From an uncultured Collinsella sp. (GTDB taxonomy: Bacteria > Actinomycetota > Coriobacteriia > Coriobacteriales > Coriobacteriaceae): a DNA stretch of 49,534 nt. Location of the stretch: assembly GCA_900545745.1 (NCBI GenBank), contig URAD01000012.1:1-49534 (forward strand), read 5' to 3'. Below, in pieces: positions 7,231-15,464 of this stretch. The notes under the pieces were generated by a model, which saw only the letters and a program-made list of their open reading frames with translations, made no database searches and was not told where the DNA came from. The position numbers were made by a program, and so were the translations under genes. Position 1 is the stretch's first letter, and each line of letters opens with the position of its first letter.

Positions 7231-8688
7231 ATGGACTACAAGATTACCGGCTACGAGCCCGCCCAGCTGTTCCATTTCTTTGAGGAGATCAGCGCGATCC
7301 CCCGTGGGTCTGGCAACGAGAAGGGCATCAGCGATTTCCTGGTTGCGTTTGCCAAGGAGCGCGGCCTCGACGTGTATCAGGACGAGGTCTACAACGTCAT
7401 CATTCGCAAGCCCGCATCTGCCGGCGCCGAGAATGCCCCGACCGTGATGCTGCAGGGCCACATCGATATGGTTTGCGACAAGTTGGGTTCCGTTGAGCAC
7501 GACTTTGCGACCGACGGTATCGACCTGGTCGTCAAGGACGGCGTCCTCACCGCTAACGGCACCACGCTGGGCGCCGACAACGGTATCGCCGTCGCTCTGA
7601 TGCTCACCGTGCTCAACGACGATTCGATTGCTCATCCGGCCCTCGAGTGCGTGTTCACCACCGACGAGGAGACTGGCCTGGTTGGCGCCGAGACGCTCGA
7701 CAAGTCCCAGATTAGCGCCCGCACCATGATCAACCTCGATTCCGAGGAGGAGGGCGTGGCCACCGTCAGCTGCGCCGGCGGTGTCGTCGTTACCTACACC
7801 TGCCCGATCGTGCGCGAGCACAAGACTGGCAGCACCCTTACGCTCGAGATCTCCGGCCTGCTGGGTGGTCACTCCGGCGCCGACATCCACCTGGAGCGCG
7901 GCAACGGCAACCTCATCATGGCCCGCATCATCGACCGCCTGATGGTCGCCGGCGAGCCCGCCATCGTCAGCTTTAACGGCGGCACTAAGGACAACGCCAT
8001 CAACCGTGAGTGCAAGGCCGAGCTGGTTTACGCCGACCACGCTGCCGCCGAGGCCGCGGCCCAGATCGCAAAGGGCATCATCGCCGACGTCACCGCCGAG
8101 CTCGAGGTCTTCGACCCCGGCTTTACCTGCACCGTCGAGATTGCCGACGACGCCGAGGTCGAGGCCATGGACCAGAAGTCCGCGCTTGCCCTCATCCGCG
8201 CCCTGCGTCTTGCCCCTAACGGCGTGATTCGCCGCAACGTCGCCACCGACGGCTCCGTCGAGGTTTCCTCCAACATCGGCGTGGTTACCACCTCTGACGA
8301 CCAGGTCAAGATTATGCTGTCCCCGCGCTCCTCGATCACCTCGCTGCAGAACGAGTTCAAGGACCGCCTGCAGACGCTGGCCGATGTCTTGGGCTTCGAC
8401 GCCAAGTTTGAGTTCGAGTATCCCGGCTGGAGCTATGCCGAGCATTCGCCGGTCCGCGACATCTTTGTCGAGAGCTATCGCGAGCTCTTTGGCTCCGAGC
8501 TGCGCATCGAGTCCATCCATGCCGGCCTTGAGTGCGGCCTGTTCGCCGAGGCCCTGCACGGTCTGGACGCCATCGCCGTGGGCCCGACGCTCTCCGATGT
8601 CCACACCCCGGACGAGAGCATGGAGCTCGCTTCTGCTGAGCGCTTCTACGAGCTGCTCATCGACGTCCTCAAGCGCCTCGCTGCGTAA
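7231..8688 (+). CDS. pepD: Aminoacyl-histidine dipeptidase PepD (M20 family)
   Basis: A 485-residue M20C metallopeptidase that cleaves dipeptides such as Xaa-His in the cytosol. Zinc-site motifs are present in order: QGHIDMVCDK (about 75-84), GTTLGADNGIAVA (about 110-122), TTDEETGLVGAE (about 142-153, with the general-base Glu pair) and NLDSEEEG. Length is normal for PepD. ATG 7231 is chosen for AAGGAGG at 7220-7226; an in-frame upstream start at 7126 has no ribosome binding site. The gene is a single unit: a small palindrome (ctttatcttgataaag, 7087-7102) lies upstream and a strong terminator follows. Confidence 0.95.
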   Translation: MDYKITGYEPAQLFHFFEEISAIPRGSGNEKGISDFLVAFAKERGLDVYQDEVYNVIIRKPASAGAENAPTVMLQGHIDMVCDKLGSVEHDFATDGIDLVVKDGVLTANGTTLGADNGIAVALMLTVLNDDSIAHPALECVFTTDEETGLVGAETLDKSQISARTMINLDSEEEGVATVSCAGGVVVTYTCPIVREHKTGSTLTLEISGLLGGHSGADIHLERGNGNLIMARIIDRLMVAGEPAIVSFNGGTKDNAINRECKAELVYADHAAAEAAAQIAKGIIADVTAELEVFDPGFTCTVEIADDAEVEAMDQKSALALIRALRLAPNGVIRRNVATDGSVEVSSNIGVVTTSDDQVKIMLSPRSSITSLQNEFKDRLQTLADVLGFDAKFEFEYPGWSYAEHSPVRDIFVESYRELFGSELRIESIHAGLECGLFAEALHGLDAIAVGPTLSDVHTPDESMELASAERFYELLIDVLKRLAA

Positions 8689-8743
8689 AGGTTGCGCTAG
8701 CAGCAGTCCGAGCCACGTGCTAGCGGATTGCAGATGACATTAT

Positions 8744-8790
8744 GAGAGGGGGCACCCGAGCTTTTGCGATGGGTGCCCCCTCTCTTCTTT
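8744..8790 (+). terminator. pepD terminator
   Basis: Perfect 14-bp stem gagagggggcaccc (8744-8757) and gggtgccccctctc (8771-8784), then TTCTTTT. It separates pepD from the convergent hipA. Confidence 0.9.
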
Positions 8791-8815
8791 TAAGAAATGG
8801 GAAATTGATTGGCGT

Positions 8816-10120
8816 CTAGCCCATATCCGCCCTGATGAGGTTGAGGGTGCGCTGGCAGTTTTCGCGGACGGGGCCGAGCATATGCTCGCGCAGGTCCGCC
8901 ATGCCGGGCAGGTCGGCGTATTCGTCCATGACCTCTTCCATGCAAATGGGTACCTCGTAGGCGAGGTCCATCATGGTCGCAAAGCAAAACTTCTCGGATA
9001 GCCCGGCATCGGTGAGCGCCGCCTCCAGCGCGGGGTTGCCCATACCGTGGTATCGGCGGATAGCGCCTGGACCGATGCGCCCCACACGATTTTCGCCGCC
9101 AACGCTCATGGCCAGGCGTGCCCGACGTCGCATGCGCTCATACGCCAAACCCGACGCGACATCGTACATTCGAGCCATCATGGCTGCGCCGTCGTTTCCA
9201 AGGAGCAGGGAATAGTTTTTCGCATGCGCATCCGGTGCGCCGATAATGGCGTTGAAGAACAGTATCTGCGTAAACAGATATAGGTTAAGTTGATGGTGGC
9301 TCGTATTTACGAGGAGCTCTTGAATGTCGCGGGTGGTCGGGCCGCCGTCTGCCGTGTACTTTTGGGAGGGCATCACCCCAAGTGCCTGACAGAGGTCTTC
9401 TTGATGTAGGCGCCTGATCGTTCCGTCTTCGACTTTCACGCGGTCATAGCGCTCAACAATGAGGGCAGGTTCGTCCTCAAACATACGATATTTGACGTTT
9501 GCCGTTGCGATACCGGCGCGCTGGGCGCTTTTCATGCAGACAAACTCATTGAGAGCCTCGAGTTTAAATCCGATAACGCCATTTTTGAAAATATGCGTTG
9601 TGGGCGAGGAGCCTATGCATTCGCACCAGCGGCCGTTTGTGAACGCGAGCGCGAATTTGCCCTGGTTGCCTCCAAGCGACCAACTTTCATCTAGGCCCAT
9701 CCACGATGCATCGCGGTCATCTCTGATCGACTTGAGACGGAGAGCAATTTCGTGGTCGTCTATAGGGCGGTATTCGCCAGCGCGATGCAGGACGGCATCG
9801 GCATCTTCTTCGGCACAAAACTGCACTCCGCCCGGACAGTCGAGTCCGATATGGCTGAGCAACGCAACGGGATTGTTGGGCCTAACGTCGAATTCGGCGG
9901 CAATCGCTTTTCGCTGGTCCTCGCTGTCGGGTAGAAGGCCAAACAGGTACGGATTCATGACCTGTTGTCCGTATGTGCGATTCGATACGGGTATGTTGGT
10001 CGATAGGGCTGGCCCGTCATAGTCATGATCGTAGGTAAAGCTGATAAGACCGTTCTCATCTTGCGTGAGCGTTCCCGCAGGTACGCCGCAAATAATGGTC
10101 CGAAGTGATGTTCTGGCCAT
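8816..10120 (-). CDS. hipA: HipA-type serine/threonine kinase toxin
   Basis: A 434-residue HipA family kinase. The N-terminal subdomain 1 (about 1-110, with GLLPDSEDQRKAIA) precedes the kinase core; SLGGNQGKFAL (about 165-175) is the HipA P-loop-like segment, and GAPDAHAKNYSLLL (about 293-306) holds the catalytic Asp and metal-binding Asn. YDVASG follows as the DFG equivalent. In E. coli HipA phosphorylates GltX and causes persistence; the target here is unknown. ATG 10120 starts 3 bp after the stop of the hipB-like gene, so the two form an operon. All catalytic motifs look intact. Confidence 0.9.
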   Translation of the reverse strand: MARTSLRTIICGVPAGTLTQDENGLISFTYDHDYDGPALSTNIPVSNRTYGQQVMNPYLFGLLPDSEDQRKAIAAEFDVRPNNPVALLSHIGLDCPGGVQFCAEEDADAVLHRAGEYRPIDDHEIALRLKSIRDDRDASWMGLDESWSLGGNQGKFALAFTNGRWCECIGSSPTTHIFKNGVIGFKLEALNEFVCMKSAQRAGIATANVKYRMFEDEPALIVERYDRVKVEDGTIRRLHQEDLCQALGVMPSQKYTADGGPTTRDIQELLVNTSHHQLNLYLFTQILFFNAIIGAPDAHAKNYSLLLGNDGAAMMARMYDVASGLAYERMRRRARLAMSVGGENRVGRIGPGAIRRYHGMGNPALEAALTDAGLSEKFCFATMMDLAYEVPICMEEVMDEYADLPGMADLREHMLGPVRENCQRTLNLIRADMG

Positions 10121-10123
10121 TGG

Positions 10124-10594
10124 CTATTTCCCTTCGGGCTTGGTTTGGTTAGATACGTTTGCGGCACTCGAGACTCCGAGATTGGACATGGCGAAATCGG
10201 CGAAGACCTCGTCGTAGAGTGCGGATGTAAAGGGGGCATCTGCAAGAGCCGGAATGGGGGTACTACGACGGTTGCGATGGTGAAAACGTTGAGCGTGATG
10301 GCACCTGGGGGTGCTGCGAGGCAGCGGATTGGCATGCGGGGCGTCGACTGGTCGCTCGTTTTTCGCTTCGCCGATATCCCCTTGAGCGGCGAGTGCCAGT
10401 CCAAGAGCATTGAAAATCGTCAGCAGCTTGTCGAGTCGAATGCCGGTGGCGTCTCCTAGCTCGAGCGATGCGAGCAGGCGCTCCGAAACACTGGCCGTTT
10501 TAGCGAGGGCGGCACGGGTGAGACCCTGAGCCTCGCGTGCCTGGCGCACGTAGATGCCAGCTTGGCGCGGTGTGGTGATGGGAAGGGTGTCCAC
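10124..10594 (-). CDS. hipB: HipB-like XRE-family antitoxin with extended C-terminus
   Basis: A 156-residue protein whose first 70 residues form a Cro/CI-type helix-turn-helix (QAREAQGLTRAALAKTASVS, then LLASLELGDATG). HipB of E. coli has 88 residues; here a tail of about 75 residues, rich in Pro, His and Arg then Ala, follows and has no recognised fold. GTG 10594 is taken as the start because TAGGAG lies 6-8 nt upstream and the operator palindrome begins just beyond. It is expected to neutralise the HipA encoded next to it and to repress the operon. Confidence 0.82.
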   Translation of the reverse strand: MDTLPITTPRQAGIYVRQAREAQGLTRAALAKTASVSERLLASLELGDATGIRLDKLLTIFNALGLALAAQGDIGEAKNERPVDAPHANPLPRSTPRCHHAQRFHHRNRRSTPIPALADAPFTSALYDEVFADFAMSNLGVSSAANVSNQTKPEGK

Positions 10595-10608
10595 GGCGAT
10601 CTCCTAAC

Positions 10609-10678
10609 GTGCAGACTTTTGCATATTAGTATGACATGCAAAAGTCTGCACGAAAAGGCCTCATGCAAAACTCTGCAT
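10609..10678 (-). promoter_or_regulatory. hipBA operator: 16-bp inverted repeat plus third site
   Basis: gtgcagacttttgcat (10609-10624) and atgcaaaagtctgcac (10636-10651) are perfect inverted copies separated by 11 bp. A further related, self-symmetric site, atgcaaaactctgcat, lies at 10663-10678. The minus-strand sequence between the two arms, CATACTAAT, is a possible -10 region. This matches HipB-type autorepression through several operators. Confidence 0.8.
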
Positions 10679-10722
10679 AAGGCCTTGTGCTGGCGTTGAG
10701 TTTTGAGCGATTGTGCTTGGCG

Positions 10723-11307
10723 TTACAGCGCCAAAATCCCCAGATGCTCAAGCAAGATCTTAAGCCCGATGAGGATGAGCACGACGCCACCCACGATGGT
10801 GGCGGGTTTTTCGTAGCGCGCGCCAAAGGTGTGGCCGATCGCTACGCCGGCGACGGAGAAGATAAACGTTGTGACGCCGATAAGCGATACGGCGGGAACG
10901 ATGTCAACCGAGAGCGCCGCAAACGAGATGCCTACGGCTAGGGCGTCGATTGAGGTGGCGATGGCGAGGATCAGGTATTCTACCAGGTCAATCTTTTCGG
11001 CATCCTTGTCGTCGCCTTCGTTCTCATCTTCGTCTTCGGAAAAGGCTTCCCACAGCATTTTGCCGCCGATAAAGGCCAAAAGGATAAAGGCGATCCAATG
11101 GTCGATGGGTCCGATGATGCCCATGAATTGACTGCCGAGCGCCCATCCGATTACGGGCATGCCGGCCTGAAAGCCGCCAAAGAACAGGCCGAGCACCACG
11201 GCGACTTTAAGGTTGATCTTTTTCATGTCAAGGCCCTTGCAGATGGATACGGCAAAAGCGTCCATAGAAAGGCCGATAGCGAGCAACACAAGCTCTGCGA
11301 GTCCCAT
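10723..11307 (-). CDS. mntP: Manganese efflux pump MntP
   Basis: A 194-residue inner-membrane protein of the MntP (YebN) family that exports Mn2+. Six hydrophobic segments are seen, with the conserved intramembrane acidic residues in GLSMDAFAVSICKG (Asp16) and the repeated motif ATSIDALAVGISFA (about 113-126), which shows the internal duplication of the family. An acidic cytosolic loop (EDEDENEGDDKDAEK) joins the two halves. It ends about 130 bp from the hipBA operator and is transcribed in the same direction as hipBA but downstream of its own promoter region. Confidence 0.93.
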   Translation of the reverse strand: MGLAELVLLAIGLSMDAFAVSICKGLDMKKINLKVAVVLGLFFGGFQAGMPVIGWALGSQFMGIIGPIDHWIAFILLAFIGGKMLWEAFSEDEDENEGDDKDAEKIDLVEYLILAIATSIDALAVGISFAALSVDIVPAVSLIGVTTFIFSVAGVAIGHTFGARYEKPATIVGGVVLILIGLKILLEHLGILAL

Positions 11308-11375
11308 AGTCTGGCTCCCTCTCTGCGGGCGAGCCCGATTACGCGACTACTCCCTCATTTATATGAGACCCGATG
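11308..11375 (-). ncRNA. Possible yybP-ykoY-like manganese leader of mntP
   Basis: On the minus strand the mntP leader contains GAGGGAGTAGTCGCG (11356-11342), close to the GGGGAGUAG core of the Mn2+-sensing yybP-ykoY riboswitch, and GAGCCAGAC just before the ATG, which resembles the second conserved loop. A short CGGG/CCCG hairpin lies between. Only about 50 nt separate the core from the start codon and a clear P1 helix is not visible, so this is a weak call resting on the core motif and the gene it precedes. Confidence 0.35.
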
Positions 11376-11528
11376 CTACCACACGAGCAGTCAAAAGAAC
11401 CCCGTCCCAAATGAGCTACCTAAGCGGTGTTCGCTCATTCTGTAAGCATCGTATTTCGCAAGCGCCGCAGGGACAAACCGTGAGAAACTATTTAGCGTTT
11501 ATGGAGCGTATACGATGGGAGCGATGCC

Positions 11529-12596
11529 TTGGATAAGAACGAGCTGCAAAAGCGTATGGAACAGGCTATTCGCCTGACGGCACCTGGTCAGCCGATCCGC
11601 ACCGCCCTCGACATGATCATCGCCGGGCACCTGGGTGCCCTTATCTGCGTCGGTGACACCGAAAACGTGCTCGCTGCCGGTAACGACGGCTTCCCGCTCA
11701 ACATTTCGTTCACCTCGAACCGTCTGTTCGAGCTCTCCAAGATGGACGGTGCCATCGTCATCGACGGCGACCTCACCCAGATCCTGCGCGCCAACTTCCA
11801 CCTCAATCCCGATCCCTCGCTTGCCACGAGTGAGACGGGCATGCGTCACCGTACTGCCGCTCGCATGTCGGTGCTCACCGATGCCATCGTGATCTCGGTC
11901 TCGGCCCGTCGCGCCGTCGTTAACGTGTACGTTCACGGCAAGAGCTACGAGATCCAGCCCGTCACCACCATCATGAGCTCGGTCAACCAGCTCGTCGCCA
12001 CGCTCCAGACCACCCGTCAGTCGCTCGACCGCTCCTTGCTGCGCCTGACGGCCCTTGAGCTCGACGACTACGTTACGCTCGCCGACATCACCGGCATCTT
12101 CTCGAGTTTCGAGATCATGCAACAGGCAAAGACCGAGCTTAAGGATTGCATCGTCAAGCTGGGTAACCAGGGCAAGCTCGTGCAGATGCAGCTCGAGCAG
12201 CTCGCGGGCTCCAGCATGGATACCGAATACGACTTGATGATCCGCGACTACGCAAGCGATTCCTCCGAGGCCAACGCCGAGAAGATCCGCGCCGAGCTCG
12301 CTCGCATGACACCTAAGGACCTGTCCGACCCACAGCATGTGGCTGCGGTTCTGGGTTACGACGACCTGGACGAGGACTCCGTCATGACGCCGCTGGGCCT
12401 ACGTACGCTTTCGCGCGTGTCCGTTGTGCGCGACGGCGTGGCCGAGAAAATCGTCGACGAGTATGGCTCGCTGCAGGAGCTCATGGACGACATCAGCGAG
12501 GATCCGGAGCGCCTGGGCGACTTTGGCGTCAACAACCCTGCCATTCTTGCGGACTCCCTGTACCGCATGAAGGGCACCAAACAGGGGAACGCATAA
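11529..12596 (+). CDS. disA: DNA integrity scanning protein DisA, diadenylate cyclase
   Basis: A 355-residue protein that makes cyclic di-AMP from two ATP and scans DNA for branched structures. The DAC domain carries MDGAIVIDGD (DGA at about 73-75) and GMRHRTAARM (RHR at about 106-108). A linker and a C-terminal HhH-type DNA-binding region (about 290-345) follow. No ATG is in frame upstream; TTG 11529 is used with GGGAG at 11517-11521. The stop overlaps the ispD start (TAATG), as part of a disA-ispD-ispF-cysS unit. In B. subtilis disA also lies near ispD. Confidence 0.96.
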   Translation: MDKNELQKRMEQAIRLTAPGQPIRTALDMIIAGHLGALICVGDTENVLAAGNDGFPLNISFTSNRLFELSKMDGAIVIDGDLTQILRANFHLNPDPSLATSETGMRHRTAARMSVLTDAIVISVSARRAVVNVYVHGKSYEIQPVTTIMSSVNQLVATLQTTRQSLDRSLLRLTALELDDYVTLADITGIFSSFEIMQQAKTELKDCIVKLGNQGKLVQMQLEQLAGSSMDTEYDLMIRDYASDSSEANAEKIRAELARMTPKDLSDPQHVAAVLGYDDLDEDSVMTPLGLRTLSRVSVVRDGVAEKIVDEYGSLQELMDDISEDPERLGDFGVNNPAILADSLYRMKGTKQGNA

Positions 12597-13324
12597 TGGC
12601 GCCCGTATGCGCCGTGGTCGTTGCCGGTGGCAGCGGCCAGCGCTTTGGAAATCCCGGCGGCAAGCAGCTCGTTAACGTGGCGGGCCGTCCGCTCATGAGC
12701 TGGTCCATCCGTGCGTTCGATCGTAGCGACAAGGTCGGCCACATCGTCGTGGTTTGCCCTGCCGAGCGCCGTGCCGAGATGCGCCGCCTTGCCATCGACC
12801 CGTTTGACTATGACACGCCCATCAGCTTTGCCGATGCCGGCGATACCCGCCAGGATTCCACCCGTGCCGGCGTGCATGCGGTTCCGGCGGGCTTTGAATA
12901 CGTTGCCATTCACGATGGTGCTCGTCCGCTCATTACGACCGAGGCCATCGACCACGCGATCGACGTGCTTGTGGGCGACCGCGCCCTCGACGGTGTCGTG
13001 TGCGGTCAGCCCGCGATCGACACGCTCAAGATCGTCGATGGCGACAACATCGTCGAGACGCCGCCGCGCGAGCTGTACTGGGCCGCGCAGACGCCGCAGA
13101 TCTTTAGCGTCGATGCTATGAAGCGCGCCCATGCCGCGGCGATTGCCGAGGGCTTTATCGGTACTGACGATTCATCGCTGGTCGAGCGCATGGGCGGGCG
13201 CGTCCGCTGTGTCCAGAGCCCGCGCGATAACCTTAAGGTGACGGTGCCCGAGGACCTGCGTCCCGTAACCGCGATTCTGCTTGGCCGCATGGCCGAGGGA
13301 GAGGACCTTCCCCATGTTCAGTAA
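12596..13324 (+). CDS. ispD: 2-C-methyl-D-erythritol 4-phosphate cytidylyltransferase
   Basis: A 242-residue nucleotidyltransferase of the MEP isoprenoid pathway that joins CTP and MEP. The N-terminal glycine-rich motif VVAGGSGQRFG with GGKQ (about 8-25) binds CTP; IHDGARPL (about 101-108) and AAQTPQIF (about 162-169) are family motifs. ATG 12596 overlaps the disA stop by one base, and the 3' end overlaps ispF by 11 bp, so translation is coupled. Length and motifs are normal. Confidence 0.95.
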   Translation: MAPVCAVVVAGGSGQRFGNPGGKQLVNVAGRPLMSWSIRAFDRSDKVGHIVVVCPAERRAEMRRLAIDPFDYDTPISFADAGDTRQDSTRAGVHAVPAGFEYVAIHDGARPLITTEAIDHAIDVLVGDRALDGVVCGQPAIDTLKIVDGDNIVETPPRELYWAAQTPQIFSVDAMKRAHAAAIAEGFIGTDDSSLVERMGGRVRCVQSPRDNLKVTVPEDLRPVTAILLGRMAEGEDLPHVQ

Positions 13325-13808
13325 CCTGCGCATTGGCCATGGCTACGACGTCCACCGTCTGGTGGAGGGGCGTCGATGTATCATCGGCGGTGTCGACATT
13401 CCCTACGAGCGCGGCCTGCTGGGCCACTCGGATGCCGATGTGCTCGCGCACGCCTTGGCCGACGCTATTCTGGGCGCCTGCCGCGGGGGAGACATCGGCA
13501 AGCTATTCCCCGATACCGACCCTGCCTATGAGGGTGCCGATTCGATGGTGCTGCTCGCTCGCGTGATGGACTATGCGCGCGAGCTGGGCTTCGAGTTTGT
13601 CGATGCCGATTGCACCATTGCCTGCCAGCAACCCAAGATCACCCCGCACCGCGATGCCATACGCGCCAACCTTGCCCATGCCCTGGGCGTTGACGTCGAA
13701 AACGTGGGCGTCGCCGCCACTACGACCGAAAAGCTCGGTTGGGAAGGCCAGGGCGAGGGAATCGGCGCCTGGGCCGTCTGCCTGCTACAGAAAACCGTTA
13801 AGGAGTAA
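13314..13808 (+). CDS. ispF: 2-C-methyl-D-erythritol 2,4-cyclodiphosphate synthase
   Basis: A 164-residue trimeric enzyme that follows ispD in the MEP pathway after IspE. It has GHGYDVHRL (zinc ligands Asp12 and His14), LGHSDADVLAHA (third zinc His), and the C-terminal TTTEKLGWEGQGEGI region. ATG 13314 is preceded by GGAGAGGA inside ispD. The short gap to cysS (3 bp) shows the operon continues. Confidence 0.96.
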   Translation: MFSNLRIGHGYDVHRLVEGRRCIIGGVDIPYERGLLGHSDADVLAHALADAILGACRGGDIGKLFPDTDPAYEGADSMVLLARVMDYARELGFEFVDADCTIACQQPKITPHRDAIRANLAHALGVDVENVGVAATTTEKLGWEGQGEGIGAWAVCLLQKTVKE

Positions 13809-13811
13809 CGA

Positions 13812-15278
13812 ATGCGTATCTACAACAGCGCTACCCATAAAAAGGAAGAGTTCCAGCCCATCGAGTCCGGCAAGGTCCGCATGTACGTGTGCGGCCCCAC
13901 GGTCTACGACAACATCCACATCGGCAACGCCCGCACGTTCATCAGCTTTGACGTGATTCGCCGCTGGCTCATCGCGAGCGGCTACGAGGTCACGTTCGCC
14001 CAGAACCTCACCGATGTCGACGACAAGATCATCAAGCGCGCCAACGAGCAGGGCCGTACGGCCGCCGAGGTCGCGACGGAGTTCTCCGACAAGTTCATCG
14101 GCGTCATGCGCGCCGCCAACGTGCTCGATCCCGATGTGCGCCCCCGCGCCACCAAGGAGATCGGCCCCATGATCGCCATGATCAAGACGCTTATCGAGCA
14201 GGGCCACGCTTACGCAGCCGATAACGGCGATGTGTACTTTGCCGTGCGCAGCGATCCCAACTATGGTCAGGTCTCGGGCCGCAACATCGACGACCTTATG
14301 GTTGGCGCACGCATTGAGGAGAACGAGGACAAGAACGACCCGCTCGACTTTGCCCTGTGGAAGGCCGCCAAGCCCGGCGAGCCCAGCTGGCCGAGCCCCT
14401 GGGGCGAGGGCCGTCCCGGTTGGCACACCGAGTGCGCCGCCATGGTGCATCGCTACCTGGGCACTCCGATCGACATCCACGGCGGCGGCTCCGACCTTGC
14501 CTTCCCGCATCACGAGAACGAGTGCGCTCAGGCCACCTGCGCCTGGCACCAGGGCTTCTCCAACACCTGGATGCACACGGGCATGCTGCTGGTAGACGGC
14601 GAGAAGATGTCCAAGTCGCTCGGCAACTTCTTTACGCTGGCCGAGGTCCTCGAGCAGCACTCCGCTGCCGCCCTGCGCCTGCTGATGCTGCAGACGAGCT
14701 ATCGCTCGCCGCTCGACTTTTCTTGGGAGCGCCTGGAGGGTGCCGAGAACTCGCTCACGCGTATCGCCGGTACGGTCGAGAACCTGCGCTGGGCCGCGAA
14801 CCATGCGACGGCCGATGCCGATGAGGCAGCATCCGAGGCGTTTACCGCCAAGGCCGCCGAGACCCGTGCCACCTTTAAGGAGTGCATGGACGACGACTTT
14901 AACACCGCCGGTGCCATGGGTGCTGTCTTTGGCTTTGTGACCGAGTGCAACCAGTACCTGGAGCAGGCGGGCGATGCTGCCGACAAGGCCGCAGTCCTGG
15001 CTGCCGCCGATACGCTGGCCGAGCTGCTCGATACGTTTGGCGTTGAGCTTCCCGAGCCCAAGGTCGAGTTGCCGCTGGGCCTGCTGGGCGTTGCCGCCGG
15101 TTTGGTTGCCTACACGGGCGACGACGTGGACGAGGCCGCTGCCAAGATTCTCGAGGCCCGTGCCGAGGCCCGTGCCGCCAAGAACTGGGATCTGGCCGAC
15201 GCCATCCGCGACCAGCTAAAGGACCTCGGGTTGACGATTGAAGATACGGCCGCGGGCACCCGTATTAAGACTCTCTAA
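13812..15278 (+). CDS. cysS: Cysteinyl-tRNA synthetase
   Basis: A 488-residue class I synthetase that charges tRNA-Cys. MYVCGPTVYDN (zinc and cysteine binding Cys28) leads into HIGNAR (about 36-41, the HIGH signature); WHTECAAM and FPHHENE carry further zinc ligands; KMSKSLGN (about 265-272) is the second class I motif. A DALR-type helical C-terminus follows. ATG 13812 follows TAAGGAG, 3 bp after ispF. The tail of the gene is followed by a long nested palindrome. Confidence 0.97.
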   Translation: MRIYNSATHKKEEFQPIESGKVRMYVCGPTVYDNIHIGNARTFISFDVIRRWLIASGYEVTFAQNLTDVDDKIIKRANEQGRTAAEVATEFSDKFIGVMRAANVLDPDVRPRATKEIGPMIAMIKTLIEQGHAYAADNGDVYFAVRSDPNYGQVSGRNIDDLMVGARIEENEDKNDPLDFALWKAAKPGEPSWPSPWGEGRPGWHTECAAMVHRYLGTPIDIHGGGSDLAFPHHENECAQATCAWHQGFSNTWMHTGMLLVDGEKMSKSLGNFFTLAEVLEQHSAAALRLLMLQTSYRSPLDFSWERLEGAENSLTRIAGTVENLRWAANHATADADEAASEAFTAKAAETRATFKECMDDDFNTAGAMGAVFGFVTECNQYLEQAGDAADKAAVLAAADTLAELLDTFGVELPEPKVELPLGLLGVAAGLVAYTGDDVDEAAAKILEARAEARAAKNWDLADAIRDQLKDLGLTIEDTAAGTRIKTL

Positions 15279-15284
15279 TCCCTT

Positions 15285-15386
15285 CGGGTTTCCCAAGCGC
15301 CCGACCTTGCCGTTCAAACCGTCGCTCGCGTACTCAAGTACGCGTCGCTCCTCTTTCACGGCAATCTCGGGCACTTGGAAAACCCG
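15285..15386. repeat. About 100-bp nested palindrome after cysS
   Basis: Arms 15285-15313 and 15358-15386 are inverted copies matching at 25 of 29 positions. An inner palindrome gcgtactcaagtacgc (15328-15343) sits at the centre. It starts 7 bp after the cysS stop and does not carry a T-run, so it is probably not a simple terminator. Confidence 0.8.
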
Positions 15387-15390
15387 TACC

Positions 15391-15429
15391 GACCGCCCGA
15401 ATTAATATTCATGGGCGGTCGTTTATTTT
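15391..15429 (+). terminator. Weak terminator between cysS and rlmB
   Basis: Stem gaccgccc (15391-15398) and gggcggtc (15413-15420) followed by GTTTATTTTGTTT. It probably lowers, rather than stops, transcription into rlmB, because no clear promoter is seen in the 45 bp between. Confidence 0.65.
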
Positions 15430-15464
15430 GTTTCGTTTGATAGTTGTATTTAGGAGGTCGCTTT

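Noticed and set aside
7198..8604. Open frame of 468 codons on the minus strand opposite pepD
   Set aside because: Antisense shadow of an intact M20 peptidase gene, with no motif of its own.
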